From Bolinopsis microptera (Eukaryota > Ctenophora > Tentaculata > Lobata > Bolinopsidae): a stretch of DNA of 64,000 nucleotides. How positions within the stretch are numbered: position 1 is the stretch's first letter; every line of letters begins with the position of its first letter. The DNA lies in contig NC_087075.1 of NCBI RefSeq assembly GCF_026151205.1, positions 7,768,858 through 7,832,857 of the forward strand. Direction: 5' to 3'. The position numbers were made by a program, and so were the translations under genes. Of the stretch, positions 23,116-33,351 are shown piece by piece. The notes beneath the pieces were generated by a model. The model was not told where the DNA came from. It saw only the letters and a list, made by a program, of their open reading frames with translations, and did no database searches.

Positions 23116-24674
23116 TCTGGGCACAAACCCCAATTTAAGGAGAGTTCTGCTAAGCAAGCACCCACAAACCCCAATTTAAGGAGAGTTCTGCTAAGCAAGC
23201 ACCCACAAACCCCAATTTAAGGAGAGTTCTGCTAAGCAAGCAGTAAGCACCCACAAAACCCAATTTAAGGAGAGTTCTGCTAAGCGAGCACCCACAATCC
23301 CAATTTAAGGAGAGTTCTGCTAAGCAAGCAGTAAGCACCCACAAAACCCAATTTAAGGAGAGTTCTGCTAAACAAACCCCAATTTAAGGAGAGTTCTGCT
23401 AAGCAAGCACCCACAATCCCAATTTAAGGAGAGTTCTGCTAAGCAAGCAGTAAGCACCCACAAAACCCAATTTAAGGAGAGTTCTGCTAAGCAAGCACCC
23501 ACAACCCCAATTTAAGGAGAGATCTGCTAAGCAAGCACCCACAATCCCAATTTAAGGAGAGTTCTGCTAAGCAAGCACCCACAATCCCAATTTAAGGAGA
23601 GTTCTGCTTAGCAAGCAGTAAGCACCCACAAAACCCAATTTAAGGAGAGTTCTGCTAAGCAAGCACCCACAATCCCAATTTAAGGAGAGTTCTGCTAAGC
23701 AAGCAGTAAGCACCCACAAAACCCAATTTAAGGAGAGTTCTGCTAAACAAACCCCAATTTAAGGAGAGTTCTGCTAAGCAAGCACCCACAATCCCAATTT
23801 AAGGAGAGTTCTGCTAAGCAAGCAGTAAGCACCCACAAACCCAATTTAAGGTGAGTTCTGCTAAGCAAGCACCCACAACCCCAATTTAAGGAAAGATCTG
23901 CTAAGCAAGCACCCACAATCCCAATTTAAGGAGAGTTCTGCTAAGCAAGCAGTAAGCACCCACAAAACCCAATTTAAGGAGAGTTCTGCTAAGCAAGCAC
24001 CCACAACCCCAATTTAAGGAGAGATCTGCTAAGCAAGCAGTAAGCACCCACAAACCCCAATTTAAGGAGAGTTCTGCTAAGCAAGCACCCACAACCCCAA
24101 TTTAAGGAGAGTTCTGCTAAGCGAGCACCCACAACCCCAATTTAAGGAGAGATCTGCTAAGCAAGCAGTAAGCACCCACAAACCCCAATTTAAGGAGAGT
24201 TCTGCTAAGCAAGCACCCACAACCCCAATTTAAGGAGAGTTCTGCTAAGCGAGCACCCACAACCCCAATTTAAGGAGAGATCTGCTAAGCAAGCACCCAC
24301 AAACCCCAATTTAAGGAGAGTTCTGCTAAGCAAGCACCCACAACCCCAATTTAAGGAGAGTTCTGCTAAGCGAGCACCCACAACCCCAATTTAAGGAGAG
24401 ATCTGCTAAGCAAGCAGTAAGCACCCACAAACCCCAATTTAAGGAGAGTTCTGCTAAGCAAGCACCCACAAACCCCAATTTAAGGAGAGTTCTGCTAAGC
24501 GAGCACCCACAACCCCAATTTAAGGAGAGATCTGCTAAGCAAGCACCCACAAACCCCAATTTAAGGAGAGTTCTGCTAAGCAAGCACCCACAAAACCCAA
24601 TTTAAGGAGAGTTCTGCTAAGCAAGCACCCACAACCCCAATTTAAGGAGAGTTCTGCTAAGCAAGCACCCACAT
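23116..24674. repeat. About 40-bp minisatellite, roughly 38 copies, with higher-order pattern
   Basis: Units are built on CCCAATTTAAGGAGAGTTCT followed by GCTAAGCAAGCACCCACAA. A variant unit carries seven extra bases that create CAAGCA|GTAAGC, a splice-donor-like word, and recurs every few units, so the array has a higher-order period. The array starts five bases after the exon at 23018-23110. All six-frame products across it (for example SRTLLKLGFVGA repeats) are artefacts. Confidence 0.95.
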
Positions 24675-24783
24675 TTTTGTTGGTGGACTTTATTTTACAT
24701 CCATAATATCGTCCTTCATCGGCTTGTTTCATATTTTATTTTACAGTTACTATGCAGTATGCATATGGTTATTATTAGTTGCT

Positions 24784-24910
24784 TATTGGTTACTATTGGT
24801 TACTATTGGTTACTATTGGTTACTATTGGTTACTATTGGTTACTATTGGTTACTATTGGTTACTATTGGTTACCATTAGTTGCTTATTGGTTACTATTGG
24901 TTACTATCGC
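24784..24910. repeat. 10-bp minisatellite
   Basis: About twelve copies of TATTGGTTAC with one CATTAGTTGC interruption. It runs directly into the acceptor of the next exon, supplying much of its pyrimidine tract (ACTATCGCAG|AT). Confidence 0.95.
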
Positions 24911-24912
24911 AG

Positions 24913-25023
24913 ATACTAACATGGTCACTGGACCGGTATGACGCTCTGATGGAACTATGTAATGACAACTGTTATAACTACACAATAGCATATACCTATC
25001 GCAACTGTACAGCAAACTTACCC
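24913..25023 (+). CDS. Exon of Cys-rich membrane protein gene
   Basis: Acceptor ATCGCAG|ATA and strong donor TTACCC|GTAAGTAC bound exactly 37 codons (phase 0 to 0). The product WSLDRYDALMELCNDNC and NYTIAYTYRNCTANLP has three Cys and two N-glycosylation sequons (NYT, NCT), as in an extracellular disulfide-rich region. The other frames are closed. The next exon, at 28574, is in the same phase. The intron of about 3.55 kb between them holds the nested gene at 26887. Confidence 0.7.
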
Positions 25024-26400
25024 GTAAGTACTTGTTGTACGTTTTAGCTGTTAGTATTAATTACGGTAGGATTCGACTTTATCAGTAATTGGGGGACTAA
25101 GAAATAAAGAAAAGAGAGGTACAGAATCGTACAGTCAAACGAATGTTACAACACATTAAAAATTGGCATTTTGCAAGTACATTACTCCATATCGCAACAC
25201 AATCTGTTAAATTTGATACCATGATGGAACCAGATAGGAGATTAACTTTTCTTCATGCACGTCTGGCGCTAACAATAACAGATGAAAAGAATCGGTACTT
25301 GCCATTCATAATTATTGTACAAATTGTACTCGGTCGGATTTGAATATTGGAGGATCGATCTTTGGTGATTTATCTATAACTTAGTGATTTTATGATTTAC
25401 TGACAAATTTGATTAATCCAACTCAATTTTAACTTGAAAAGTGAATATGTGCATTTTGGATAGCAGGGTTGTTTCAACTTTCAATTCAAAGATTTTCTAG
25501 TATAATATATAATAGTAAAACGCCACCAAGTCGTATGAACTCTGAACAAGGATGTATGTAAATTATATTTTCAACATTATAGGAATTTTAATATTACACA
25601 GCTCATTAAATTAAAGTTGTACTTGCAATGTTACTGTATTCTGTATATTGGATATAATATATTTGTTCAATAGCAGGTATTTTTTCTGTGATCACATCTT
25701 CTGAAGACATTCCTTTGTCTCTGATATGAGTCACGTAAAGAGTGTGATGGAAAGTTCGGGAACAGTGTAGAATAACTGGTTTTTGTATGTTCCCGCTTTG
25801 CTTGCTGGACGTCCTTTACCAATCAAATGCACGTCATAATATCTTATTATATATAAAGCGAGACGATATATATATATTTATCTGTGCCATTTTACTGACA
25901 CCACGGCATCAACTTTAACGCGAATTTCTGCAAAAACCGTAAAAAATATACAACTGAAACTTTTTTGACTGGGTCAAATGCTTTAATGGCCTCCAAATCA
26001 TTATGAAAAAATTAAAAATTGGCCAAGAAATAGGAGTTTTAGAGCCCAAAATTTGGTACCCCAAGTGGTGTCAAAAACGCGAATTAAATAGGTAATAATT
26101 GTTTTAGTCTCTTGAGTCTTGACACCGTTTTAGGGTTAGACGGGTTCCTGCTAGTACACATAATATATACACATAATATACACATAATATATATATTGAC
26201 GTAGCTATCATATATTTTTAGCTTCTAGCAGACATGACAGTAAAGAATTCGAGAATACTCTTTAATTCTTACACGGCTATATAACATAGTTCATAATATA
26301 TATTTTGGGGTGTTAGTCTATAATAACAGACATCTAACGCCCAAGTTTTAATCACTCCAATTATTATATACGTAGTTTCCTAGACTTGGTTCATAGTAGG
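25024..26400. other. Intron, no element recognised
   Basis: AT-rich intronic DNA with a short ACACATAATATATA run at about 26155-26200. The 66-codon frame at 25143 shows nothing. Confidence 0.4.
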
Positions 26401-26415
26401 GAGATGAACCGTATC

Positions 26416-26489
26416 TGTCACGTGACATTGGTTCGAGGACTTGATTAGTATCTGCTGGAAGCTGATTGGATAACCAATGTCACGTGTCA
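26416..26489. promoter_or_regulatory. Inverted E-box/CCAAT pair upstream of nested gene
   Basis: TGTCACGTGACATTGGTT (26416-26433) is mirrored by AACCAATGTCACGTGTCA (26472-26489) with one mismatch. Each arm joins a CACGTG E-box to a CCAAT box. The pair lies about 400 bases before the start codon at 26887, where a metazoan promoter is expected. It could also be a small fold-back repeat. Confidence 0.45.
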
Positions 26490-26886
26490 GGAATACTATA
26501 TAATTACATCTCGTTACTCCTGACAGCTAAGAAGTTTACATTGTCTGCTTTTAGTTGTTTTAGTGCTACCAGGGCAACGGCATTCCGTACTAGTCAACGG
26601 CATTCCGCACTAGTCTACGGTCGTACTTCTTTGACATGGTTTTAACGGCTTCTAACTTTTTATACAATTTTTTTGAAGTTGTCAAATACCGAAGGACTCA
26701 TTACCTAGACCACACAATTCAAGTTAATTTCGTTAGTTTCAGCCATATACATAATAGATTTATTGAAAAAAAAAATGCTACAAAAACATTGAAATTAATT
26801 GATCGATGTTGAATAATGTAATTAATAATAACCACTGGTAAAGCTGTTTGATTTAACTAAATTAACTTTCACAAAGAAATACCATA

Positions 26887-27489
26887 ATGGGACGATCATT
26901 ATTAGACATAGCTCTCGGATTTACAGCAGTAGGGTCCCTCATAGCACTACTCTTTTGTGGGCTAGCAATATCGCGCCCAAACTTCCACGGCGCAAAGTTT
27001 GAGAAAGGAATCTGCGGGCTAACAACCCGGAATGTTGACGTGAAGAACGTATCTCTGATAAGATGTGACTGTGGCACTGATGAGGAAGATGAGACCTGCT
27101 TTAACTTCTATCCTTGTATTAACGCACGAGGAGTTTTCTACAGGAACGGTAGCGCGGAGAATGCAACTGAAGGCACGTTTCACTATGGGTTCATTGAGGT
27201 AAGGGCGGGATGTCTGATCGTGCCGGTCTGTTTGGATGATTACTCAAGCAACGAGGCACAAGTTCAGAGTACTTGGAACAAGTTTTACAGTTTTCTTGAG
27301 GATAAAACCTATTTTGAGTGCTGGGGACATGAAACTAACTTTTACCTCTGGATGGATTATTCACTCGCTAAAGCGTACATGGGCGTGTTCATACCTACTG
27401 GTATTTTCTTTATTTGCATCATTGTTGGTGTGGTTTTTGGGGACGATCTGTGGAGAAAGGTGTTTTGTTATCCGTGTTTGTCACTTTGA
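26887..27489 (+). CDS. Two-pass membrane protein, BK-channel beta-subunit-like
   Basis: Intronless frame of 200 codons with short cytoplasmic ends, TM1 at about residues 7-28, a large extracellular loop, and TM2 at about 164-185. The loop has eight Cys (43, 60, 62, 71, 77, 109, 115, 145) and three sequons (N54VS, N87GS, N92AT). This layout, the FYPCINARG segment, the Cys-Leu-Ile-Val-Pro motif and the late YFEC match the pattern of calcium-activated potassium channel beta subunits (KCNMB), about 190-280 residues in vertebrates. I base this on topology and motif order, not on high identity, so another two-TM Cys-loop family is possible. AATAAA lies seven bases past the stop (27496-27501). The gene sits on the same strand inside a large intron of the Cys-rich membrane protein gene. 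Confidence 0.6.
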   Translation: MGRSLLDIALGFTAVGSLIALLFCGLAISRPNFHGAKFEKGICGLTTRNVDVKNVSLIRCDCGTDEEDETCFNFYPCINARGVFYRNGSAENATEGTFHYGFIEVRAGCLIVPVCLDDYSSNEAQVQSTWNKFYSFLEDKTYFECWGHETNFYLWMDYSLAKAYMGVFIPTGIFFICIIVGVVFGDDLWRKVFCYPCLSL

Positions 27490-27501
27490 AAATGTAATAA
27501 A

Positions 27502-28573
27502 AGATCTCAGATTCGAAGGAGGAACTTGTGTTCTAATAGTGCTGAATGTATAGAATTCACTGAAAGGTAAATCCAGTGAGAACTATTTTGAAGAGAATCC
27601 TTAGGGGAATTTACCAGCAATACTTTCGCCATACCCCTGCAAATTGAAGATAAAAATGGATCGGAACTGTTCGTAATTTTATAAACCGTCATAAAATTTC
27701 GTAATCTTATACATTTATTATTCTTGTCATGTAGGCAAGTCACCGCAAAGAGCATGTATGGTAGATCTGACATTTTTGCATGCAGTTTTGTCAGCATTTA
27801 TTCAAAGCTCATTGAAAATTTGTTTTTAAAAGATGTGTAAGTTTATGATAAATCGTCAAAAATTATAGCTTAGGAGAAACAGTTTACTTACGAATTAAAT
27901 AATTGAGATGCAGTTTTGTTAGATAAGATTATACTTCTATATACCGGGATTGTTCTTTTCTCCCGAGAAAGCCTGTGGAGGTTTCACTGTAATGAGTTAA
28001 AATAATATGTAAATCCTCTGTACCTTACTTGAAACCCACCAAGATCTTTAATTCATGATAAATTAAATAGTGTTGTTAAACTTAAATGTACGACTTTTTT
28101 CAAGTCAAGTTAGCAAAATACTATTTTGCCAATTTTGAACGTAATTTTGATTTTTATATATAAATAAAATTGATGTCATGTTCCCCTAAAAAATATTAAG
28201 ATGATGACATTAAAACTGCTGCTTATTGTAGTAGCATTGCAAGTTTGATATATATAATACTGAACCTGCCTTGCCAATCTCTGTACGAGATATCCCAGCA
28301 AATAATGTATCATAATGATCACTCAGAAAAATTACTTTCAAGTGCCTCTGAAGTTTGGTTATATATGATACAAAGAAAACTCTATTTATGGACGTGAGGA
28401 GAGTGAGGACTCCTCCAACTACATTAAATCAATTCCTTCTGTAACGTCCTCAATAAATGTAACAGATTTGTAGTGTTGTAATTAGTTTAAAACTAATCAT
28501 TCACTAAAACTAAACATCTCCACAATGCACTAAAGACACATATAATCCTCCTAGATACCATCTCATATTACAG
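27502..28573. other. Intron remainder
   Basis: AT-rich, no exon or repeat array recognised, up to the acceptor at 28573. Confidence 0.4.
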
Positions 28574-28703
28574 GTGCAGAAGTTTTTCCCAGGCATGACG
28601 AACGAGAGGTTCAGTGACATGTTACGGGAAGTTTCGTCTCTACTTTGTCATACTAATCCTGCTGGAGACAGCTGCATGAAGTATGAGGCTGACTTACTGA
28701 CAG
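28574..28703 (+). CDS. Exon of Cys-rich membrane protein gene
   Basis: Acceptor CATATTACAG|GTG and donor CTGACAG|GTACAT bound 130 bases, phase 0 to 1. The product includes VQKFFPGMTNERFSDMLREV and CHTNPAGDSC, two Cys in an amphipathic, helix-like region. The phase agrees with both neighbours. The last 12 bases of the exon and the donor form part of the unit of the minisatellite that follows. Confidence 0.7.
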
Positions 28704-29238
28704 GTACATAGTTCAAATAGTGCTGACCTACTGACAGGTACATAGTTCAAATTTAATAGTGCTGACCGGACCTACTGACAGGTACATAGTTCAAATAGTG
28801 CTGACTTACTGACAGGTACATAGTTCAAATAGTGCTGACCTACTGACAGGTACATAGTTCAAATAGTGCTGACCTACTGACAGGTACATAGTTCAAATAG
28901 TGCTGACTTACTGACAGGTACATAGTTCAAATAGTGCTGACCTACTGACAGGTACATAGTTCAAATAGTGCTGACCTACTGACAGGTACATAGTTCAAAT
29001 AGTGCTGACCTACTGACAGGTACATAGTTCAAATAGTGCTGACTTACTGACAGGTACATAGTTCAAATAGTGCTGACCTACTGACAGGTACATAGTTCAA
29101 ATAGTGCTGACCTACTGACAGGTACATAGTTCAAATAGTGCTGACTTACTGACAGGTACATAGTTCAAATAGTGCTGACCTACTGACAGGTACATAGTTC
29201 AAATAGTGCTGACCTACTGACAGGTACATAGTTCAAAT
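28691..29238. repeat. 34-bp minisatellite carrying the exon's 5' splice site, left block
   Basis: About 16 copies of a 34-base unit containing GCTGACCTACTGACAGGTAC. The first copy is the true exon end and donor of the exon at 28574-28703, and the rest are tandem duplicates of that border. One unit has a seven-base insertion. It continues at 30792 after a transposon. Confidence 0.95.
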
Positions 29239-30791
29239 GGACATCTTCAACAAGACGTTGTCTCACGTTTTGACTGCCACATGCTCGAATTTTGACTGCC
29301 AAACCATGTGATAGTTATTACTCGGCCAATTTTAAAACAATTACCACAAAAATTTGTAGTTTGGTCAACAAGGATACAATAATCACTCATTCATCAACAT
29401 GAAACAGCTAAATTTGTTATTTGTACACTTTATGATAAGAATATCACAGGGAAACTTGTTTATGGCTGTGTAAAATCGAATTTACATAATTTGAGTGAGT
29501 TATCGTGATAGATGTGACCATCAAACCTTTCTGAAGCATGTGGGTGTTATATGTACCGCGATTAATCGTTAAATGTACGAAATATGGTACGATTATCACA
29601 CATCACTTAGGGTAGGCTATAATGACAACCAGTGAGGACTATTTTGATTTTTTAAATGCTATTCAAGGTGCTTTAGGCTGTAAAATAATGTTGTAATGAT
29701 TGACATTCAATAAATGACCTGTAAATGATACAAATATCACATTAAATTCAATATTTTTCACGAATCCATGTCAATAATGTGTGAATGTTGTTTTTGAAGA
29801 TCAATTCATCCAATATTATTAAACATAGTCAATAAGTAATAGGCATTTCATTAAATAAGCACTTTTCAGATACAAATATCACTTGATTAAAAAAAATTAA
29901 AAATAATAAAAAATAATTTAAATTGAAATTGTGATATTCGTATCCTATTTTGGTTCCTAGATGTGCTGTGTAAGATGTTCAGGGAGTAATAATGTTTATT
30001 GTACATGTATCAAAAAGAATCTCGTTCTATAGACCCATATTGATACATTTATCACAAATGTTACACTTGTAAAATTTGGTTCACAAAAAATGTGATATTT
30101 GTATCCTTCAAGTGGTTGGAACAATTTTTCATCCTTGTATCCATACTGAGTTACCATTTTTATAGGTGTGAATGAAGTTTCATCTTTATTAATGAATTAT
30201 GTACCCTTCAAACAGCCACCCAGAGAACTGGACCCGAAAAATAGCTATATTTCGTTGTTTTAAAATACAATGTGATAATTGTAGTACATCTAACGGGAGG
30301 TTGATTTTTGTATCATACTTTTTACTAATTCTGTTTGGAATTGCCTCTGGTACAGTTTGAGTTCAAAGAAACAGAAAAAAGAGGTCAAGGGGATTCAATA
30401 ATCACATCATAAAACGGACAATTTTGAAACGAAAATGTGTGATATTTGTATCATAATGAGCCTAAATAACGATTTCCTTTTGTACACTGCTTCCTTAGGA
30501 GACAGGCATCATGTTAAGAAATTTTCATAAAAAACTGATAACATTCGGTCTCTCCAGACCCATTTGTATCATTATCACATCTCAGAAAATGTGATATTTG
30601 TATCATTGGACTTAAACGTGGTCTAGCTCTGTCAATTTATGTGATAGCATGATTTTGATTTCATAGTCATAAAGCTATGAAGATTCTGCAACCAATCAAT
30701 CGAGTCTATCATAGCCAATATACTATATAAGACCCTAAAAATCAATTTAGAAAAAGTCAAAACGTGAGACAACGTCTTGTTGAAGGTGTCC
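29239..30791. mobile_element. 1.55-kb inverted-repeat transposon with internal motif array
   Basis: Terminal inverted repeats of 36 bases (start GGACATCTTCAACAAGACG, mirrored at 30791 with one mismatch) bound the element, with a possible AAAT duplication at each side. It has no long coding frame. About a dozen copies of a motif near GTGATATTTGTATC, in both orientations, are spread across the interior (for example about 29365, 29580, 29728, 29872, 29930, 30093, 30438, 30592). These resemble subterminal transposase-binding repeats. Superfamily not assigned. It inserted into the 34-bp array. Confidence 0.75.
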
Positions 30792-31582
30792 AAATAGTGC
30801 TGACCTACTGACAGGTACATAGTTCAAATAGTGCTGACCTACTGACAGGTACATAGTTCAAATAGTGCTGACCTACTGACAGGTACATAGTTCAAATAGT
30901 GCTGACCTACTGACAGGTACATAGTTCAAATAGTGCTGACTTACTGACAGGTACATAGTTCAAATAGTGCTGACCTACTGACAGGTACATAGTTCAAATA
31001 GTGCTGACCTACTGACAGGTACATAGTTTAAATAGTGCTGACCTACTGACAGGTACATAGTTCAAATAGTGCTGACTTACTGACAGGTACATAGTTCAAA
31101 TAGTGCTGACCTACTGACAGGTACATAGTTTAAATAGTGCTGACCTACTGACAGGTACATAGTTCAAATAGTGCTGACCTACTGACAGGTACATAGTTCA
31201 AATAGTGCTGACCTACTGACAGGTACATAGTTTAAATAGTGCTGACCTACTGACAGGTACATAGTTCAAATAGTGCTGACCTACTGACAGGTACATAGTT
31301 CAAATAGTGCTGACCTACTGACAGGTACATAGTTCAAATAGTGCTGACCTACTGACAGGTACATAGTTCAAATAGTGCTGACCTACTGACAGGTACATAG
31401 TTCAAATAGTGCTGACCTACTGACAGGTACATAGTTCAAATAGTGCTGACTTACTGACAGGTACATAGTTCAAATAGTGCTGACCTACTGACAGGTACAT
31501 AGTTCAAATAGTGCTGACTTACTGACAGGTACATAGTTCAAATAGTGCTGACTTACTGACAGGTACATAGTTCAAATAGTGC
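30792..31582. repeat. 34-bp minisatellite, right block
   Basis: About 23 further copies of the exon-border unit, with C/T variants (TTCAAAT or TTTAAAT; GACCTAC or GACTTAC). Together with the left block this gives roughly 39 copies of CTGACAG|GTACAT in one intron. Confidence 0.95.
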
Positions 31583-32183
31583 GAATTGACGTGCTAAATC
31601 AGTGATCATGTGAATCAAATAGAAGCTATTCCAGCAATTTAGAGATAACGTCATTAAATTACTCCAGTGGCTCCTTTGTATCTGCTGACAGGTACATAAT
31701 TCAAATATCTTTCAAAATTCTTTCAGTCTCACGTTCGTATCACTCCAAAATGACCATTACATATTATTATTACATGTTGAATGTATCATTACAACATGAT
31801 CAGTGGTTTATCGCTCTAATTATAATTTACGAAAATAGAAATAAATTGAATTGTAAACAGAAGTGATGTCATGTGAAGTACGAGGCTTATAATATACTGA
31901 CAGGTACTTACAAGGGACAAATTACAGGACAATTTTGCGAATTACATTCAATCATCGACAATCACCGGGCCATTACAGGGCAGCTCTTGCATACTAAGTG
32001 TGGGTATTAATCACTCATTACAAGTTACGAGTATTGAATCTTAGACAAAGCTGACCATCACACTGATCAAAGGAACTATTCTAAATTTCTGGAGTGGCTC
32101 TTTTGTATCTGGCACGGAGTCAGTTTAAGAAAAGTAAGTTTACAGTTTACTCCTCTGGGTAGATCCTAACTAAGTACTTGTAG
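31583..32183 (+). other. Intron with decayed copies of the exon border
   Basis: Near 31683 there is a lone CTGACAGGTACATAATTC. Near 31870-31905, GAAGTACGAGGCTTATAATA followed by TACTGACAGGTAC resembles the end of the exon at 28574 (GAAGTATGAGGCTGACTTAC). A segment near 31660-31690 (AGTGGCTCCTTTGTATCTG) recurs at about 32093. These point to older, diverged duplications. Confidence 0.5.
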
Positions 32184-32306
32184 GGAGAATAAAGATGGAA
32201 GAGACAATAAGAGAGAGATGTTTAATACGTGATGTGAACACAAACGATACGATACTTCCTGCTTTCTGTTTACCACAGTGCAAGTTATTCTTACAGAGAA
32301 AGAAAG
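32184..32306 (+). CDS. Exon of Cys-rich membrane protein gene
   Basis: Acceptor TACTTGTAG|GG and donor AGAAAG|GTGAGT enclose 123 bases, taking phase 1 and leaving phase 1, as the flanking exons require. The product contains MEETIRERCLIRDVNTNDTI and FCLPQCKLFLQRKK: three Cys and one sequon (NDT). Confidence 0.7.
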
Positions 32307-32594
32307 GTGAGTAACATATTAGGCACAACTATTACTCATCAGTCAACTTGGGAAACCATGCTTCCTTTTAATATGGGTCAAAAATGTTTACAATTATAAA
32401 CTTAAAATGCGCTTTTGAGACATCCAGAAAACTACTAGATAATTAATGTACAGTTGAAACTAGCATTTGAAAATACATGCCTGAATACTAATGTGTGCAG
32501 TAAGTGTGTATAAAGTTATAGTTAACACTTTATTCATTAAGTACACTTTTTGTCCCACTAAAGAGTGTTATAGTTAACACAGTTTGTCCCTCAG

Positions 32595-32851
32595 AAGAAT
32601 ACGGATGTTGTCTCACCTCTTGGAGGAACCTCTCCAACTACACCTCCGACCTCTCCAAAGTCCTCCACCTCTACCCTAACAAACTGTACAGGCTCCTAGA
32701 GTTCTGTGAGATTGAAACACCAGGGAGCTGTCCGTATACTCCGGATCTTACTAAACTGTCGACAGGGCTGGTTACTTTCCTATCAATAGCAGGGGTTGTC
32801 GCTTTTTTAGTTTTAGTTGCAGGGATTGTCAAGAATTTTAGGGAACACTGA
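32595..32851 (+). CDS. Last exon of Cys-rich membrane protein gene, with transmembrane segment
   Basis: Acceptor GTTTGTCCCTCAG|AA opens a frame of 85 codons to TGA at 32849-32851. It begins EEYGCCLTSWRNLSNYTSDL, with paired Cys and sequons NLS and NYT, then CEIETPGSC, and ends with a clear transmembrane helix (about 20 residues within GLVTFLSIAGVVAFLVLVAG) and a short basic tail KNFREH. The protein is therefore a type I-like, single-pass membrane protein with an extracellular Cys-rich, glycosylated region. The YGCC-containing pattern resembles uncharacterised proteins of early-branching animals; that is an impression and no function is claimed. Five consecutive exons agree in phase. Confidence 0.75.
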
Positions 32852-33242
32852 GTTCAAGCTCGATCAGTTTTGAGTATTTACCTTAGTTGAATGATAGAGG
32901 AGAGTGTTATGGTGACAAGAAGGAGTTTGCCAATTATTATCCGAATACATTAAAAGAGGCAGCTGGCAGGTGAAGCAATTAATGAACTAAGAAAAACGGT
33001 GTACGAAGGTAAAGAGAACAATGAGCATATAAAATGGTTGTTTGATTTGTGTTAGTGAAGAAAATTTATTGTTAGGAAAAGAGCTTCAATACTTGTCACA
33101 TCTTGAGTACTAAGAAATTCAAATTCCTCGATTTCAAATTGGCACTTCGCAGAATACTTTGAGGAAGTAAATTACTTCTAAAATTATTAAAATTATTATA
33201 GAGTAAACGAGTCAATATGTATGTTTAGGTTCAATAACTTAC

Positions 33243-33351
33243 AGACGATTCAAGAGATTCGACATCTTCACAAGATTTTGATCTTCTGATTTTAGATGTA
33301 AATTTATCTTTCCATTTCTTCGGGAGTTTCATGGGGTTCGGTTTCATTTTC
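33243..33351 (-). CDS. Exon of a minus-strand gene, basic/Ser-rich
   Basis: Acceptor GAGAAACAG|G and donor TCGTCT|GTAAGT bound 109 bases. The product (KMKPNPMKLPKKWKDKFTSK then IRRSKSCEDVESLESS) is strongly basic, then has an RRSKSCED motif that looks like a basophilic-kinase or 14-3-3 site. It begins needing two bases from an upstream exon, whereas the exon at 35307 ends in phase 0, so either an exon between them was missed or they belong to different genes. Confidence 0.5.

Noticed and set aside
23116-24674. CRISPR-like array
   Set aside because: Units are contiguous tandem copies without unique spacers, and the DNA is eukaryotic.
23150-24732. Minus-strand Cys/Leu-rich frames resembling membrane peptides
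   Set aside because: Artefacts of the 40-base minisatellite; they change frame with unit-length variants.
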